Shown here: positions 6,531 to 12,924 of the stretch, piece by piece | How the letters are laid out: every line of letters begins with the position of its first letter | How positions within the stretch are numbered: position 1 is the stretch's first letter | The notes under the pieces: model-generated | The model's database searches: none | What the model was told of the DNA's origin: nothing | What the model saw: only the letters and a program-made list of their open reading frames with translations | Program-made: the position numbers and the translations under genes | Assembly (NCBI GenBank): GCA_027079365.1 | Contig: JALWVW010000185.1 | Coordinates: forward strand, 1-17,423 | Source: Campylobacteraceae bacterium | Lineage (GTDB): Bacteria > Campylobacterota > Campylobacteria > Campylobacterales > Sulfurovaceae | Reading direction: 5' to 3' | DNA length: 17,423 nt

Positions 6531-6777
6531 GTTCTGCTCCGGGATATTGTTTGGCTATCTCATCCGTATCAAAAGTATAACGAAACGCATCTATATATTC
6601 CATCAGGATCGCATAGGACGCATTGATCTTCTCCATTTTGCCCCGCTGTTCTCGGGAGAGATCAGGATGATGTACTCGGGCTAGCTGCCGATACCTTCTC
6701 TTGATATCTGCTTTCGTGACCAGCGTAGGCAGATCCAGGCAGTCTAGTGCTTCTCGTATCCGTGCTTCCGCCTGCAT
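6508..6777 (-). CDS. Small J-domain protein (DnaJ-like)
   Basis: An 89-residue protein made of little more than a J domain: helix II with IKRRYRQLARVHHPDL and the HPD signature at 37-39, helix III with MEKINASYAILMEYIDAFR, and a short tail. There is no Gly/Phe linker or zinc region, so it can stimulate a DnaK-type ATPase but probably gains specificity from a partner. The ATG overlaps the lptD stop as TGATG; a GTG three bases earlier is also possible. The end overlaps the next gene by 23 bases. Function within this operon is unknown; a link to LptD or to the phosphoribosyltransferase-like protein is only suggested by position. Confidence 0.8.
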   Translation of the reverse strand: MQAEARIREALDCLDLPTLVTKADIKRRYRQLARVHHPDLSREQRGKMEKINASYAILMEYIDAFRYTFDTDEIAKQYPGAEHAKKFEP

Positions 6778-8846
6778 CACTGTTTGATCTCACTTTCACC
6801 AAAGGGCACAAGGCTCAGTCTCACGACAAAAGTATTGCTACTCAGGGAGCCTCCTCCTGTGGTCTCCAAAATCGGCTTAGTATCATGCTCGTAGCTCAGC
6901 TCTACCGCCCAGCACCCCTTGTCATAACGAAAACCTGAGCGCCACTTCTTGCTATGCTTTTGTTCCAAATCATAGGCCATACTGCCAAAGAGTTTAAGTG
7001 TATCATTATATTGATAGCGTGCATTGAGTGCAATCTCATTGGTCAGCACCTTATCCAGCTCTAGATCTTTTCTCCAGAAATGCTCCATGTCTACCGTAAA
7101 CCGCTTGGTATGATACAGAAACTTGTTAGACATCTCAGAAATCCCTTGGTACCTGAAAGAGTATTCCAGAAGGTTAACGATACGCCAATTTCTATACTCA
7201 AGCATCAGCTCATGCCTGAGGTCACCCCATTTTTTATCTCTGTCTGGATAGTACTCCTGCGAGATACGCTGCTTGGCAGAAAGCAACTGTTCATTACTAT
7301 ACCAGTATTGTGACAATGCCAGCGTCACCCTGTCATCAAAAGGCTCCCGAGAAAGGAAATCTTTGCGCAGAGAACGATCCAGTGTATTGTATGTGGCAAG
7401 ACCGTCACCCAGATAATCCTGGTGTGCATATTCCACAGACCATTCTATTGAGTGGGTACCATACCGATAGGGCTTAAGAAGATCAGAGGAGAGTTTGACC
7501 TTATGGGTTGCAAGCAGTGTATCATAGTGCACTCTTCCCGTACCATTCAGATCAAAGTTTCCTGCAAATGCATAGAGCTCTTCACTCAAGGAAATCTTCA
7601 GATAATCATTCAGTAAAGAGAAGTGATAGGTGGAAGGAAGCACCCATTCAAACTGCCCGGATTGGTTTCCCTTCTCTCGTACAAAATGACTAAGTTTCGC
7701 ATCCATACTATAGGAAAGGTTGTCAAAACCAAAAGAGCTTGTATACTTATGCCATCTCAGTGAAGGGAGCTCCTGTAGCGTTTCTCGGTTGCTCTCTTTG
7801 TTCGCATCAAGAAAATATTTGGCATTGAGTCCAAAGTAATGATCTTGACTATAAAGCATATAGTTAAATCTGGATTCTTTGAGATAAGAATCAGAGAGGT
7901 GAGGCAAGTTCTTTTTTTGAAGATTAAGATAATCAATGTCATTAAAAAATACCATATTGGCATAGAGGGCATCACGGTATCCCTCAGGCCTCTGCTTACC
8001 CCACACGTCACTACTCTCATATTTTCCTTCTAGTCCATAATGGCTGTCATTCTTGAGGTTATATCTGGAGGCATAGTCCTTATCATCAGTAAAATACCCT
8101 GCCCTTATAAGCCCCTCAGAATGATTGCTGTCTGCAAAACGCAGCGTGGCATAGAGCCCCAAGCTTCTGTTGGTGCGGATCTGTGGATTGAATTCCAGGT
8201 CCATGCTCCGATCAATCGCCCAGTAGATCGGCTGTTCGTAGATAAATCCCTCTTTGGTATTGTATCCAAATCGTGGCATTAAGAGTCCAGAACTACGTTC
8301 TCGGGAGGTAGAAAATGCCAAATACGGGAAATAGAAAATCGGTGTGTCCCCTACATAAAATTTAATATCTCTTAGCGTCATGTACTTGCTCGTCGCGTTG
8401 TAGTCCGCCTCAGAAAAACCCAGGTGCCAGTCAGGATTGCTCACTGCACAGGTAGAGAATACTGCCTCTTTCAGCGTGTAGCACTGCTTCTTTTTCTCAG
8501 CCGCTAGAGAAGAGAGCCAGATATTCTCTTTGTCGGTATAAAAGAATTTTTGAAACACCACCTGTTTCTCTTCGACATTCAGTGTCACTTTCTGAGTCTG
8601 TACCCTGCTTCCATCAGGATTAATAATGCGTACACCACCCTGTACTGTCAAACGTTTTTGATGTTTATCATAGTCAGCAAAATCTGCCAAAAAGAGTGTC
8701 TTTTTATATCTCAGGACGATATGTCCTCTGGCATACAAATGTACATTGTCCCCACTGATCTGCTCTGCCTGCAACTGCACCTCACCTTCTCCTGCCCACG
8801 AAACGACAGAGAAAAAGACCAGGATAACAGCCAGCACTCTATGCAT
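6777..8846 (-). CDS. lptD: LPS-assembly outer membrane protein LptD
   Basis: Outer-membrane translocon that, with the lipoprotein LptE, inserts lipopolysaccharide in the outer leaflet. The 689-residue product has a signal peptide (1-18, cut near SWA-GE), a periplasmic OstA/LptA-like domain (about 22-115), and a long C-terminal beta-barrel region with alternating aromatic strands. The strand-start region has PIFYFPYLAF, and SSGLLMPRFGYN is a hallmark of the family. Cysteines C122 and C133 near the N-terminal domain and C645 (KGCWAVELSY) near the end could form the interdomain disulphide known from E. coli LptD. It is about 100 residues shorter than the E. coli protein. It overlaps the RDD gene by 8 bases at its start. 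Confidence 0.93.
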   Translation of the reverse strand: MHRVLAVILVFFSVVSWAGEGEVQLQAEQISGDNVHLYARGHIVLRYKKTLFLADFADYDKHQKRLTVQGGVRIINPDGSRVQTQKVTLNVEEKQVVFQKFFYTDKENIWLSSLAAEKKKQCYTLKEAVFSTCAVSNPDWHLGFSEADYNATSKYMTLRDIKFYVGDTPIFYFPYLAFSTSRERSSGLLMPRFGYNTKEGFIYEQPIYWAIDRSMDLEFNPQIRTNRSLGLYATLRFADSNHSEGLIRAGYFTDDKDYASRYNLKNDSHYGLEGKYESSDVWGKQRPEGYRDALYANMVFFNDIDYLNLQKKNLPHLSDSYLKESRFNYMLYSQDHYFGLNAKYFLDANKESNRETLQELPSLRWHKYTSSFGFDNLSYSMDAKLSHFVREKGNQSGQFEWVLPSTYHFSLLNDYLKISLSEELYAFAGNFDLNGTGRVHYDTLLATHKVKLSSDLLKPYRYGTHSIEWSVEYAHQDYLGDGLATYNTLDRSLRKDFLSREPFDDRVTLALSQYWYSNEQLLSAKQRISQEYYPDRDKKWGDLRHELMLEYRNWRIVNLLEYSFRYQGISEMSNKFLYHTKRFTVDMEHFWRKDLELDKVLTNEIALNARYQYNDTLKLFGSMAYDLEQKHSKKWRSGFRYDKGCWAVELSYEHDTKPILETTGGGSLSSNTFVVRLSLVPFGESEIKQ

Positions 8847-9264
8847 TGATCACAATGCTCCTGGAGATCCTGTCATGCAAGGTTTGCCTGGTCGGTGAAA
8901 AGAATGCCGGAAGAAACCCTATGTAAAAAAATGCTTCATCCAGTATTCTTACTACAGAGCGCATAAAAGACATAGGCAGCGTCAACAGTGTGCCATCTGT
9001 GATAGTGACTGTTTTGATCTTCATTAGCTGCTTACCCAGTGTTTTACCGCTTTGCCAAGTGAAAAGTGTATGATAGATCACCTTAAGCAGTGCCAGCACC
9101 CAATAGTTTGTTTTAACAAAGAGCGTGGCGCTCTCTGGCGTCGTAAGCTGAGCCAACTGATTAAAAAAAATCGCCAAAAAAAGCATACTGATGACCAGGT
9201 CGTCTATGGCATAAGACCAGATACGCTTAGAGTTGGGTGCCAGAGCATCAAGAGGCTGTTCCAT
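8839..9264 (-). CDS. RDD family membrane protein
   Basis: A 141-residue inner-membrane protein of the RDD family. The N-terminal motif is RIWSYAIDDLVISMLFLAIF, with Arg14 and the Asp pair in or near the first helix; a second helix follows around 52-68; then come the conserved GKTLGKQLMKIKTV loop and a last hydrophobic segment (about 110-124), ending RQTLHDRISRSIVI. Family roles are mostly unknown; some members take part in ion or osmolyte handling, so no reaction is assigned. AGGAGG lies seven bases before the ATG, within the end of purD, and there is one base between the purD stop and this ATG. The final bases overlap lptD by 8. Confidence 0.88.
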   Translation of the reverse strand: MEQPLDALAPNSKRIWSYAIDDLVISMLFLAIFFNQLAQLTTPESATLFVKTNYWVLALLKVIYHTLFTWQSGKTLGKQLMKIKTVTITDGTLLTLPMSFMRSVVRILDEAFFYIGFLPAFFSPTRQTLHDRISRSIVINA

Positions 9265-9265
9265 C

Positions 9266-10543
9266 TCAGCCCTCCTTCAGCGCCTGGTAAGCGATGTCTG
9301 TACGGCACTGTTTTCCCGCAAAATGTACCTGCCCTACCAGCATATAAGCTCTGTCCCGTGCTTCTTTGATCGAATCCCCCAGCCCCACACAGACCAGCAC
9401 CCTGCCCCCGGTTGCATAGAGTTTGCCATCTGCCTCTCTGCTGACACCTGCATAGGAGATATGACTGTTGCTTTCCAGTACCTCATGATTAATCTCATCG
9501 ACTATAATCTCTGCAGGCATTGAGCTCTTATAGGGATAGTCCCTGCTTGCCATAACCACACCCACTGCATACTGGTCATAAAACGCGATCTCAGCATTAG
9601 CCAGTTCCCCAGTCGCAGCCTTAAGGAAGAGCTCACTTGCCGGTGACTTGAGGAGTGGCATCAGCTCCTCACACTCAGGATCGCCGAAGCGTACATTGTA
9701 TTCTAGTATGATCGGCTCACCATCCACTACCATCACGCCGATAAAGAGCACACCGGTAAAAGGATGTCCTTCCTCCTCCATACCCTTCAATGTCGGCTTG
9801 ATTACCTGCTCATCCAGTTTAGCATAAATTTCATCTGTGACCAGTGGTGTGGGCGCATAGGCACCCATCCCTCCGGTATTGGGTCCTTTGTCTCCATCAA
9901 GCAGACGCTTATGATCCTGCGCAGCAGGCAATACCACATAATCCTTCCCATCACAAATAGCAAAGACAGAAAGCTCATAGCCATCCAGAAACTCCTCTAC
10001 GACGATACTGGTGCCGGCATCCCCAAAGGAGCTCCCGGCCAACATATCTGCTGCGGCAACCTTCGCTTCATCATGACTCTGCGCAATGATCACACCCTTG
10101 CCGCCACAAAGCCCGTCCGCCTTGACGACGATCGGTGTCTCAAGTGTCGCAATAAATCCAACCGCCTCATCCAGTGAGTCTGTTTCGATATATTTGGCTG
10201 TAGGAATATGGTGTCGTGCCAAAAAGTTTTTCATAAAGATCTTGGAGCCCTCCAGTTGTGCCGCTGCTGCAGTAGGGCCAAAAATCGTCAAGCCTCTCTG
10301 ACGAAAAAGATCGACGATACCCTCCACCAACGGTGCTTCTGGTCCCACGATCGTCAATATCACGCCCCGCGCCTCTGCAAATTCAGCCAGTTCTGCAAAA
10401 TCATTCAGTGGCACATTCTCTCCCAGCCTGTCAGTTGCACCATTGCCCGGAGCAAAATAGAGCTTGCCTACATTCTTGTCTTTTTGTAGTGCCAATCCTA
10501 TAGAATACTCTCTGCCGCCTGAACCGATAATCAATATGTTCAT
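9266..10543 (-). CDS. purD: Phosphoribosylamine--glycine ligase (GAR synthetase)
   Basis: Catalyses the second step of purine synthesis, joining glycine to phosphoribosylamine with ATP to give GAR. The 425-residue ATP-grasp enzyme begins MNILIIGSGGREYSIGLAL, has the ATP-binding loop GLCGGKGV, the stretch HKRLLDGDKGPNTGGMGAY, and the metal-binding region EYNVRFGDPECEELMPLL. Length is normal. GREY replaces the commoner GREH and GLCGGKGV the commoner GLAAGKGV, as seen variation rather than damage. A GGAG about ten bases upstream serves as ribosome-binding site. The preceding 427 bases hold the 6S RNA candidate and a long hairpin; behind it starts an overlapping gene series down to pnp. Confidence 0.96.
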   Translation of the reverse strand: MNILIIGSGGREYSIGLALQKDKNVGKLYFAPGNGATDRLGENVPLNDFAELAEFAEARGVILTIVGPEAPLVEGIVDLFRQRGLTIFGPTAAAAQLEGSKIFMKNFLARHHIPTAKYIETDSLDEAVGFIATLETPIVVKADGLCGGKGVIIAQSHDEAKVAAADMLAGSSFGDAGTSIVVEEFLDGYELSVFAICDGKDYVVLPAAQDHKRLLDGDKGPNTGGMGAYAPTPLVTDEIYAKLDEQVIKPTLKGMEEEGHPFTGVLFIGVMVVDGEPIILEYNVRFGDPECEELMPLLKSPASELFLKAATGELANAEIAFYDQYAVGVVMASRDYPYKSSMPAEIIVDEINHEVLESNSHISYAGVSREADGKLYATGGRVLVCVGLGDSIKEARDRAYMLVGQVHFAGKQCRTDIAYQALKEG

Positions 10544-10564
10544 TTATCTCTTCTCCAAAAACTA

Positions 10565-10570
10565 TATAAT
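10565..10570. promoter_or_regulatory. Two-way -10-like box near purD
   Basis: The plus strand reads TATAAT and the minus strand ATTATATA over the same bases. Read on the minus strand a -10 here would start transcription only about 15-20 bases ahead of purD; read on the plus strand it would drive transcription into the 10596-10707 hairpin. Direction cannot be decided from sequence. Confidence 0.3.
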
Positions 10571-10595
10571 CGCTATTTCGTTAACCAATTAATCT

Positions 10596-10707
10596 CTTAG
10601 TAGATGCTGTGCTTGTGGGTAAGGGATTTCCAAAAAATGAAAGACGAACGCTTTGCTCGGTATCATTTTTTGGGAAGCCCTTGTGCACAATGACTGCATC
10701 TAATAAG
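10596..10707. other. Long imperfect hairpin between 6S candidate and purD
   Basis: A 112-base rod: an outer stem pairs 10596-10607 with 10696-10707 (11 of 12 positions), a 13 by 13 internal region follows, and an inner stem pairs 10621-10640 with 10663-10682 (18 of 20 positions match as inverted repeats) around a 22-base apex. It directly abuts the 3' end of the 6S candidate. It contains no convincing ORF. It could be a processing signal, an attenuator in the purD leader, a second small RNA, or a decayed small inverted-repeat element. One position is a G-T wobble only on the plus strand, which is too little to set the strand. Confidence 0.5.
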
Positions 10708-10894
10708 CCCGGATGGCCGTTCTGCGATGTCTGGCCCTATATAGCCAAAAGCGGGAGAGAGAACTGATCTTTAGGAGGCAATTTCTCGTAGGCGCAAGCC
10801 GTACTCAGACGAAAATACCTACACACCGACCAGCTACATGTCCCCCTGATGTTAATGTTGGACCGAATAAATACAGTGGTCGAACCATCCAGGT
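10708..10894 (-). ncRNA. ssrS: Predicted 6S RNA
   Basis: 6S RNA binds the housekeeping RNA polymerase by imitating an open promoter. On the minus strand about 187 bases fold into one rod: closing stem CCTGGATGG/CCATCCGGG (10885-10893 with 10708-10716), GGTCC/GGGCC (10860-10864 with 10733-10737), a 13 by 15 central bubble, GGGGGA/TCTCCC (10841-10846 with 10753-10758), AGCTGGTC/GATCAGTT, then TGTAGG/CCTACG near the apex. All of these stems contain G-T wobbles on this strand that would be A-C mismatches on the other, which fixes the strand. A TATAAT box ends seven bases before the predicted 5' end. As I recall, 6S genes lie near purD in related Campylobacterota. No sequence search was possible, so identity rests on size, shape and position. 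Confidence 0.6.
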
Positions 10895-10900
10895 AATATG

Positions 10901-10906
10901 ATTATA
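10901..10906 (-). promoter_or_regulatory. -10 box of the 6S RNA candidate
   Basis: Minus-strand TATAAT placed so that transcription would begin at about 10894, one base before the closing stem. A T-rich run lies at 10931-10936, in the -35 region, in place of a -35 box, as in many promoters of this phylum. Confidence 0.6.
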
Positions 10907-10970
10907 GCCAACTTGGGGTTAGTTACCTATAAAAAATAGCATGCTTTTGAGGGAAGTATATTGATATGAA

Positions 10971-11627
10971 TTAGTATGATTGCAGTTCTTTTGCTTTCTC
11001 TATACATGCAGAGATTAGAGGCTTCTTGGCCACTGCAAAATCAGCCTCTTTCGGGAGGTGTACTTCCGTGGCATGACCTATCACGATAGCCGTGTAGCTC
11101 TCCTGCCAAGGAAAATACTTCAAAAAACAGTGTATCGATGAGGGAGAAGTAAAGACAATAATGGCTCCAGACTCTGGTGCCTGTTCTTTTTTATATGACA
11201 CGCAGGAGGTCTCATAGATGATCTGCTCCTGCAGGGAGATACCTGCTTTTTTCAAGTAGTTTTTGCTATCGAAAGAGACCTCTTTGGGGCGCAAGTAGAG
11301 GAGTTTCTTGTCAGAGAAATGGTCGATAATATCATCTGCGAGTGCATCCGCATAAAAATCTTTGGGATGATGGATAACTCTCCCACCCAGAGACTCGATC
11401 TGTTTTTTGGTGGCAGAACCGATAGCAATACAGGGATACCTTTTCCATCTAGGATCAATAGCTTCTGCACTCTTGACCGCCTGCTTGGAGCTGAACATCA
11501 GTGTATCAGATCTTGTAAAATCTATCTGCTTTGCTGCTAGAGAAAAGGTGATCATCGGTAAGTGTATTACCCCCTCTACGGTAGAGGGAGAGAGGAGATA
11601 GATAGGTCTAGGACTACGATTTCCCAT
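10971..11627 (-). CDS. hemD: Uroporphyrinogen-III synthase
   Basis: Cyclises hydroxymethylbilane with inversion of ring D to give uroporphyrinogen III, the branch point for haem, sirohaem and cobalamin. The 218-residue product is full-length and shows the loose but typical pattern of this poorly conserved family: IYLLSPSTVEGV at the start, DTLMFSSKQAVKS, the CIAIGSATKKQIESLGG segment, ALADDIIDHF, LLYLRPKE, and IIVFTSPSSIHCFLKYF before the C-terminal IVIGHATEVHL. The ATG at 11625-11627 is preferred; it overlaps the end of the CDF gene by 14 bases. An upstream extension of 14 codons is possible but lies wholly inside that gene and has no family likeness. Confidence 0.87.
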   Translation of the reverse strand: MGNRSPRPIYLLSPSTVEGVIHLPMITFSLAAKQIDFTRSDTLMFSSKQAVKSAEAIDPRWKRYPCIAIGSATKKQIESLGGRVIHHPKDFYADALADDIIDHFSDKKLLYLRPKEVSFDSKNYLKKAGISLQEQIIYETSCVSYKKEQAPESGAIIVFTSPSSIHCFLKYFPWQESYTAIVIGHATEVHLPKEADFAVAKKPLISACIEKAKELQSY

Positions 11628-12522
11628 GCAACGCCATCTCATTGATGTGCTCATCATCATAAGGGTCATAATGTGGGGTGATAAGCCATTTTTTCTTCTG
11701 ATCCAGTGCTGCGATCTCTGCCTCTATCTCGTCCGTAATTTCATGTGCCTCTTTGAGGCGCATCTCTGGATGAAGCACCAGGTGAAACTCAACGAAATTG
11801 GTCGTACCGTCCGTACGGGTTTTGAGCCAATGATAACTGGTACTCTGGGGGTGTTTGGCAATGATCTCACCGATCTTTGCTACTATCTCTCCATCCAGCG
11901 CACGATCGAGCAGGATCTCTATCCCATCCTGTATGATCTCATAGGCCGAATAGATGATAAAAAGACCAATCCCCAGCCCAAACAGCGCATCGATACCACT
12001 CCAACCTGTGATCCAGACCAGCACAAGCGAGACCAGCACAGCTGCATTGCTCCAGAGGTCTGTCTGGTAGTGCAAGGCATCTGCCTTGATCACAATATTA
12101 TCTGTCTGTGTCGCTATACGCAACAGATACTTTACCAGAAAATAGGTCACCAGCAGTGAGATTAGCATCACAAGAATAGAGGGGGTCAACAACACCACTT
12201 CTTCAGCATACAAGAACTTCTCTACTGCCTTGTAAATGATATAGAGACCCGATATGGTGATGATCGTTCCCTCTATCACACCAGCAATCGCCTGGATTTT
12301 GCCTTTACCGTAATGATAGGCTTCATCTGGATTTTCTTCAGATTTTTTGATGGCAAAGAAATTGAATACAGAGATAGCCATATCCAGCAGTGAATCAATT
12401 GCAGATGCAAGCACAGCGACAGAGCCGCTCATCAAACCAATAAGTAGCTTAAGGATCGTCAGCAGGGTTGCTACACTGGTAGCAACCATGGTGGCTTTTT
12501 TTTGGGGAGATTTTACAGGCAT
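11614..12522 (-). CDS. Cation diffusion facilitator (FieF/CzcD-like metal exporter)
   Basis: Inner-membrane metal-proton antiporter, usually for Zn2+ or Fe2+. The 302-residue product has about six membrane helices followed by a cytoplasmic ferredoxin-like domain (about 210-300). The transport site can be read: D43 and D47 in ASAIDSLLDM, and H151 and D155 in ALHYQTDLW, i.e. a DD-HD set as in FieF-type zinc/iron carriers. A second polar pair, D66 and H70 in PDEAYHYGKGK, matches the FieF site B region. The ribosome-binding site is weak, and the gene begins 10 bases after the small secreted gene, so the two are probably co-transcribed; hemD overlaps its end. Metal specificity is inferred. Confidence 0.9.
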   Translation of the reverse strand: MPVKSPQKKATMVATSVATLLTILKLLIGLMSGSVAVLASAIDSLLDMAISVFNFFAIKKSEENPDEAYHYGKGKIQAIAGVIEGTIITISGLYIIYKAVEKFLYAEEVVLLTPSILVMLISLLVTYFLVKYLLRIATQTDNIVIKADALHYQTDLWSNAAVLVSLVLVWITGWSGIDALFGLGIGLFIIYSAYEIIQDGIEILLDRALDGEIVAKIGEIIAKHPQSTSYHWLKTRTDGTTNFVEFHLVLHPEMRLKEAHEITDEIEAEIAALDQKKKWLITPHYDPYDDEHINEMALHGKS

Positions 12523-12532
12523 AGGCAGGATA

Positions 12533-12847
12533 CTACAGTCTTACTTTTACCGTACGGCATCGTTTGACATACTTATAGCGTCTCTTTGGGTGTACTTTTT
12601 TCCTGTGTACTCTTTTTCCATATACTGCTCTTTTTGTGTGTGTTGCTTTTTTTAGGTCATTAAAATAATGAATATCATGCATCCGATTATGTCTACCACG
12701 CACAAACCTTTCGGTATTGACGATGCTATACCCATCCACAGGGCAAGGATCTTTCATGAACTTTGCGCCACAGGTGGCTGCGCTGGTACTTGTACTAAAA
12801 AAAGCAAGTGCAAACAGACTTGCGACAATAATGGTTATCTTTTTCAT
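12533..12847 (-). CDS. Small secreted, strongly basic protein of unknown function
   Basis: I do not recognise a family. The 104-residue product has a signal peptide (MKKITIIVASLFALAFFS..., probably cut near residues 23-25). The mature part carries about 24 Lys/Arg against 5 Asp/Glu, eight or so His, and three cysteines (C26, C35, C97). The last 40 residues are dominated by Lys, Arg and His (for example HRKKVHPKRRYKYVKR). AAAGGCAG lies ahead of the ATG. The CDF metal transporter begins 10 bases behind it, so a role in metal handling or binding of anionic polymers is possible but only inferred from composition and position. Confidence 0.75.
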   Translation of the reverse strand: MKKITIIVASLFALAFFSTSTSAATCGAKFMKDPCPVDGYSIVNTERFVRGRHNRMHDIHYFNDLKKATHTKRAVYGKRVHRKKVHPKRRYKYVKRCRTVKVRL

Positions 12848-12861
12848 TCTACTGCCTTTGT

Positions 12862-12891
12862 AAAAATGCTCAGGAAATGAGACTCCTGAGC
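12862..12891 (-). terminator. htpG terminator
   Basis: Perfect 8-bp stem GCTCAGGA/TCCTGAGC with an 8-base loop, followed on the minus strand by ATTTTT: a standard intrinsic terminator 33 bases behind the htpG stop. A TACAAT box at 12901-12906 lies just before it, so the hairpin may also sit at the 5' end of the small secreted gene's message. Confidence 0.8.
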
Positions 12892-12924
12892 TTATAGCAG
12901 TATTGTATCATAAAGCCAGTTAGA

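Noticed and set aside
10708..10894. RNase P RNA, tmRNA or SRP RNA as identity for the structured RNA
   Set aside because: The near-invariant signatures of these RNAs (the GAGGAAAGTCC region, a tRNA-like end with tag ORF, and the GGAAGG-type SRP loop) are absent on both strands.
10713..10901. Open frame of 62 codons on the plus strand
   Set aside because: It lies wholly inside the structured 6S candidate, has no ribosome-binding site that decides a start, and its product resembles no protein.
10938..10945. Palindrome AGCATGCT followed by a T6 run behind hemD, as a terminator
   Set aside because: The 8-base palindrome leaves no room for a loop, so the hairpin would be very weak; the T run more likely belongs to the 6S promoter region.
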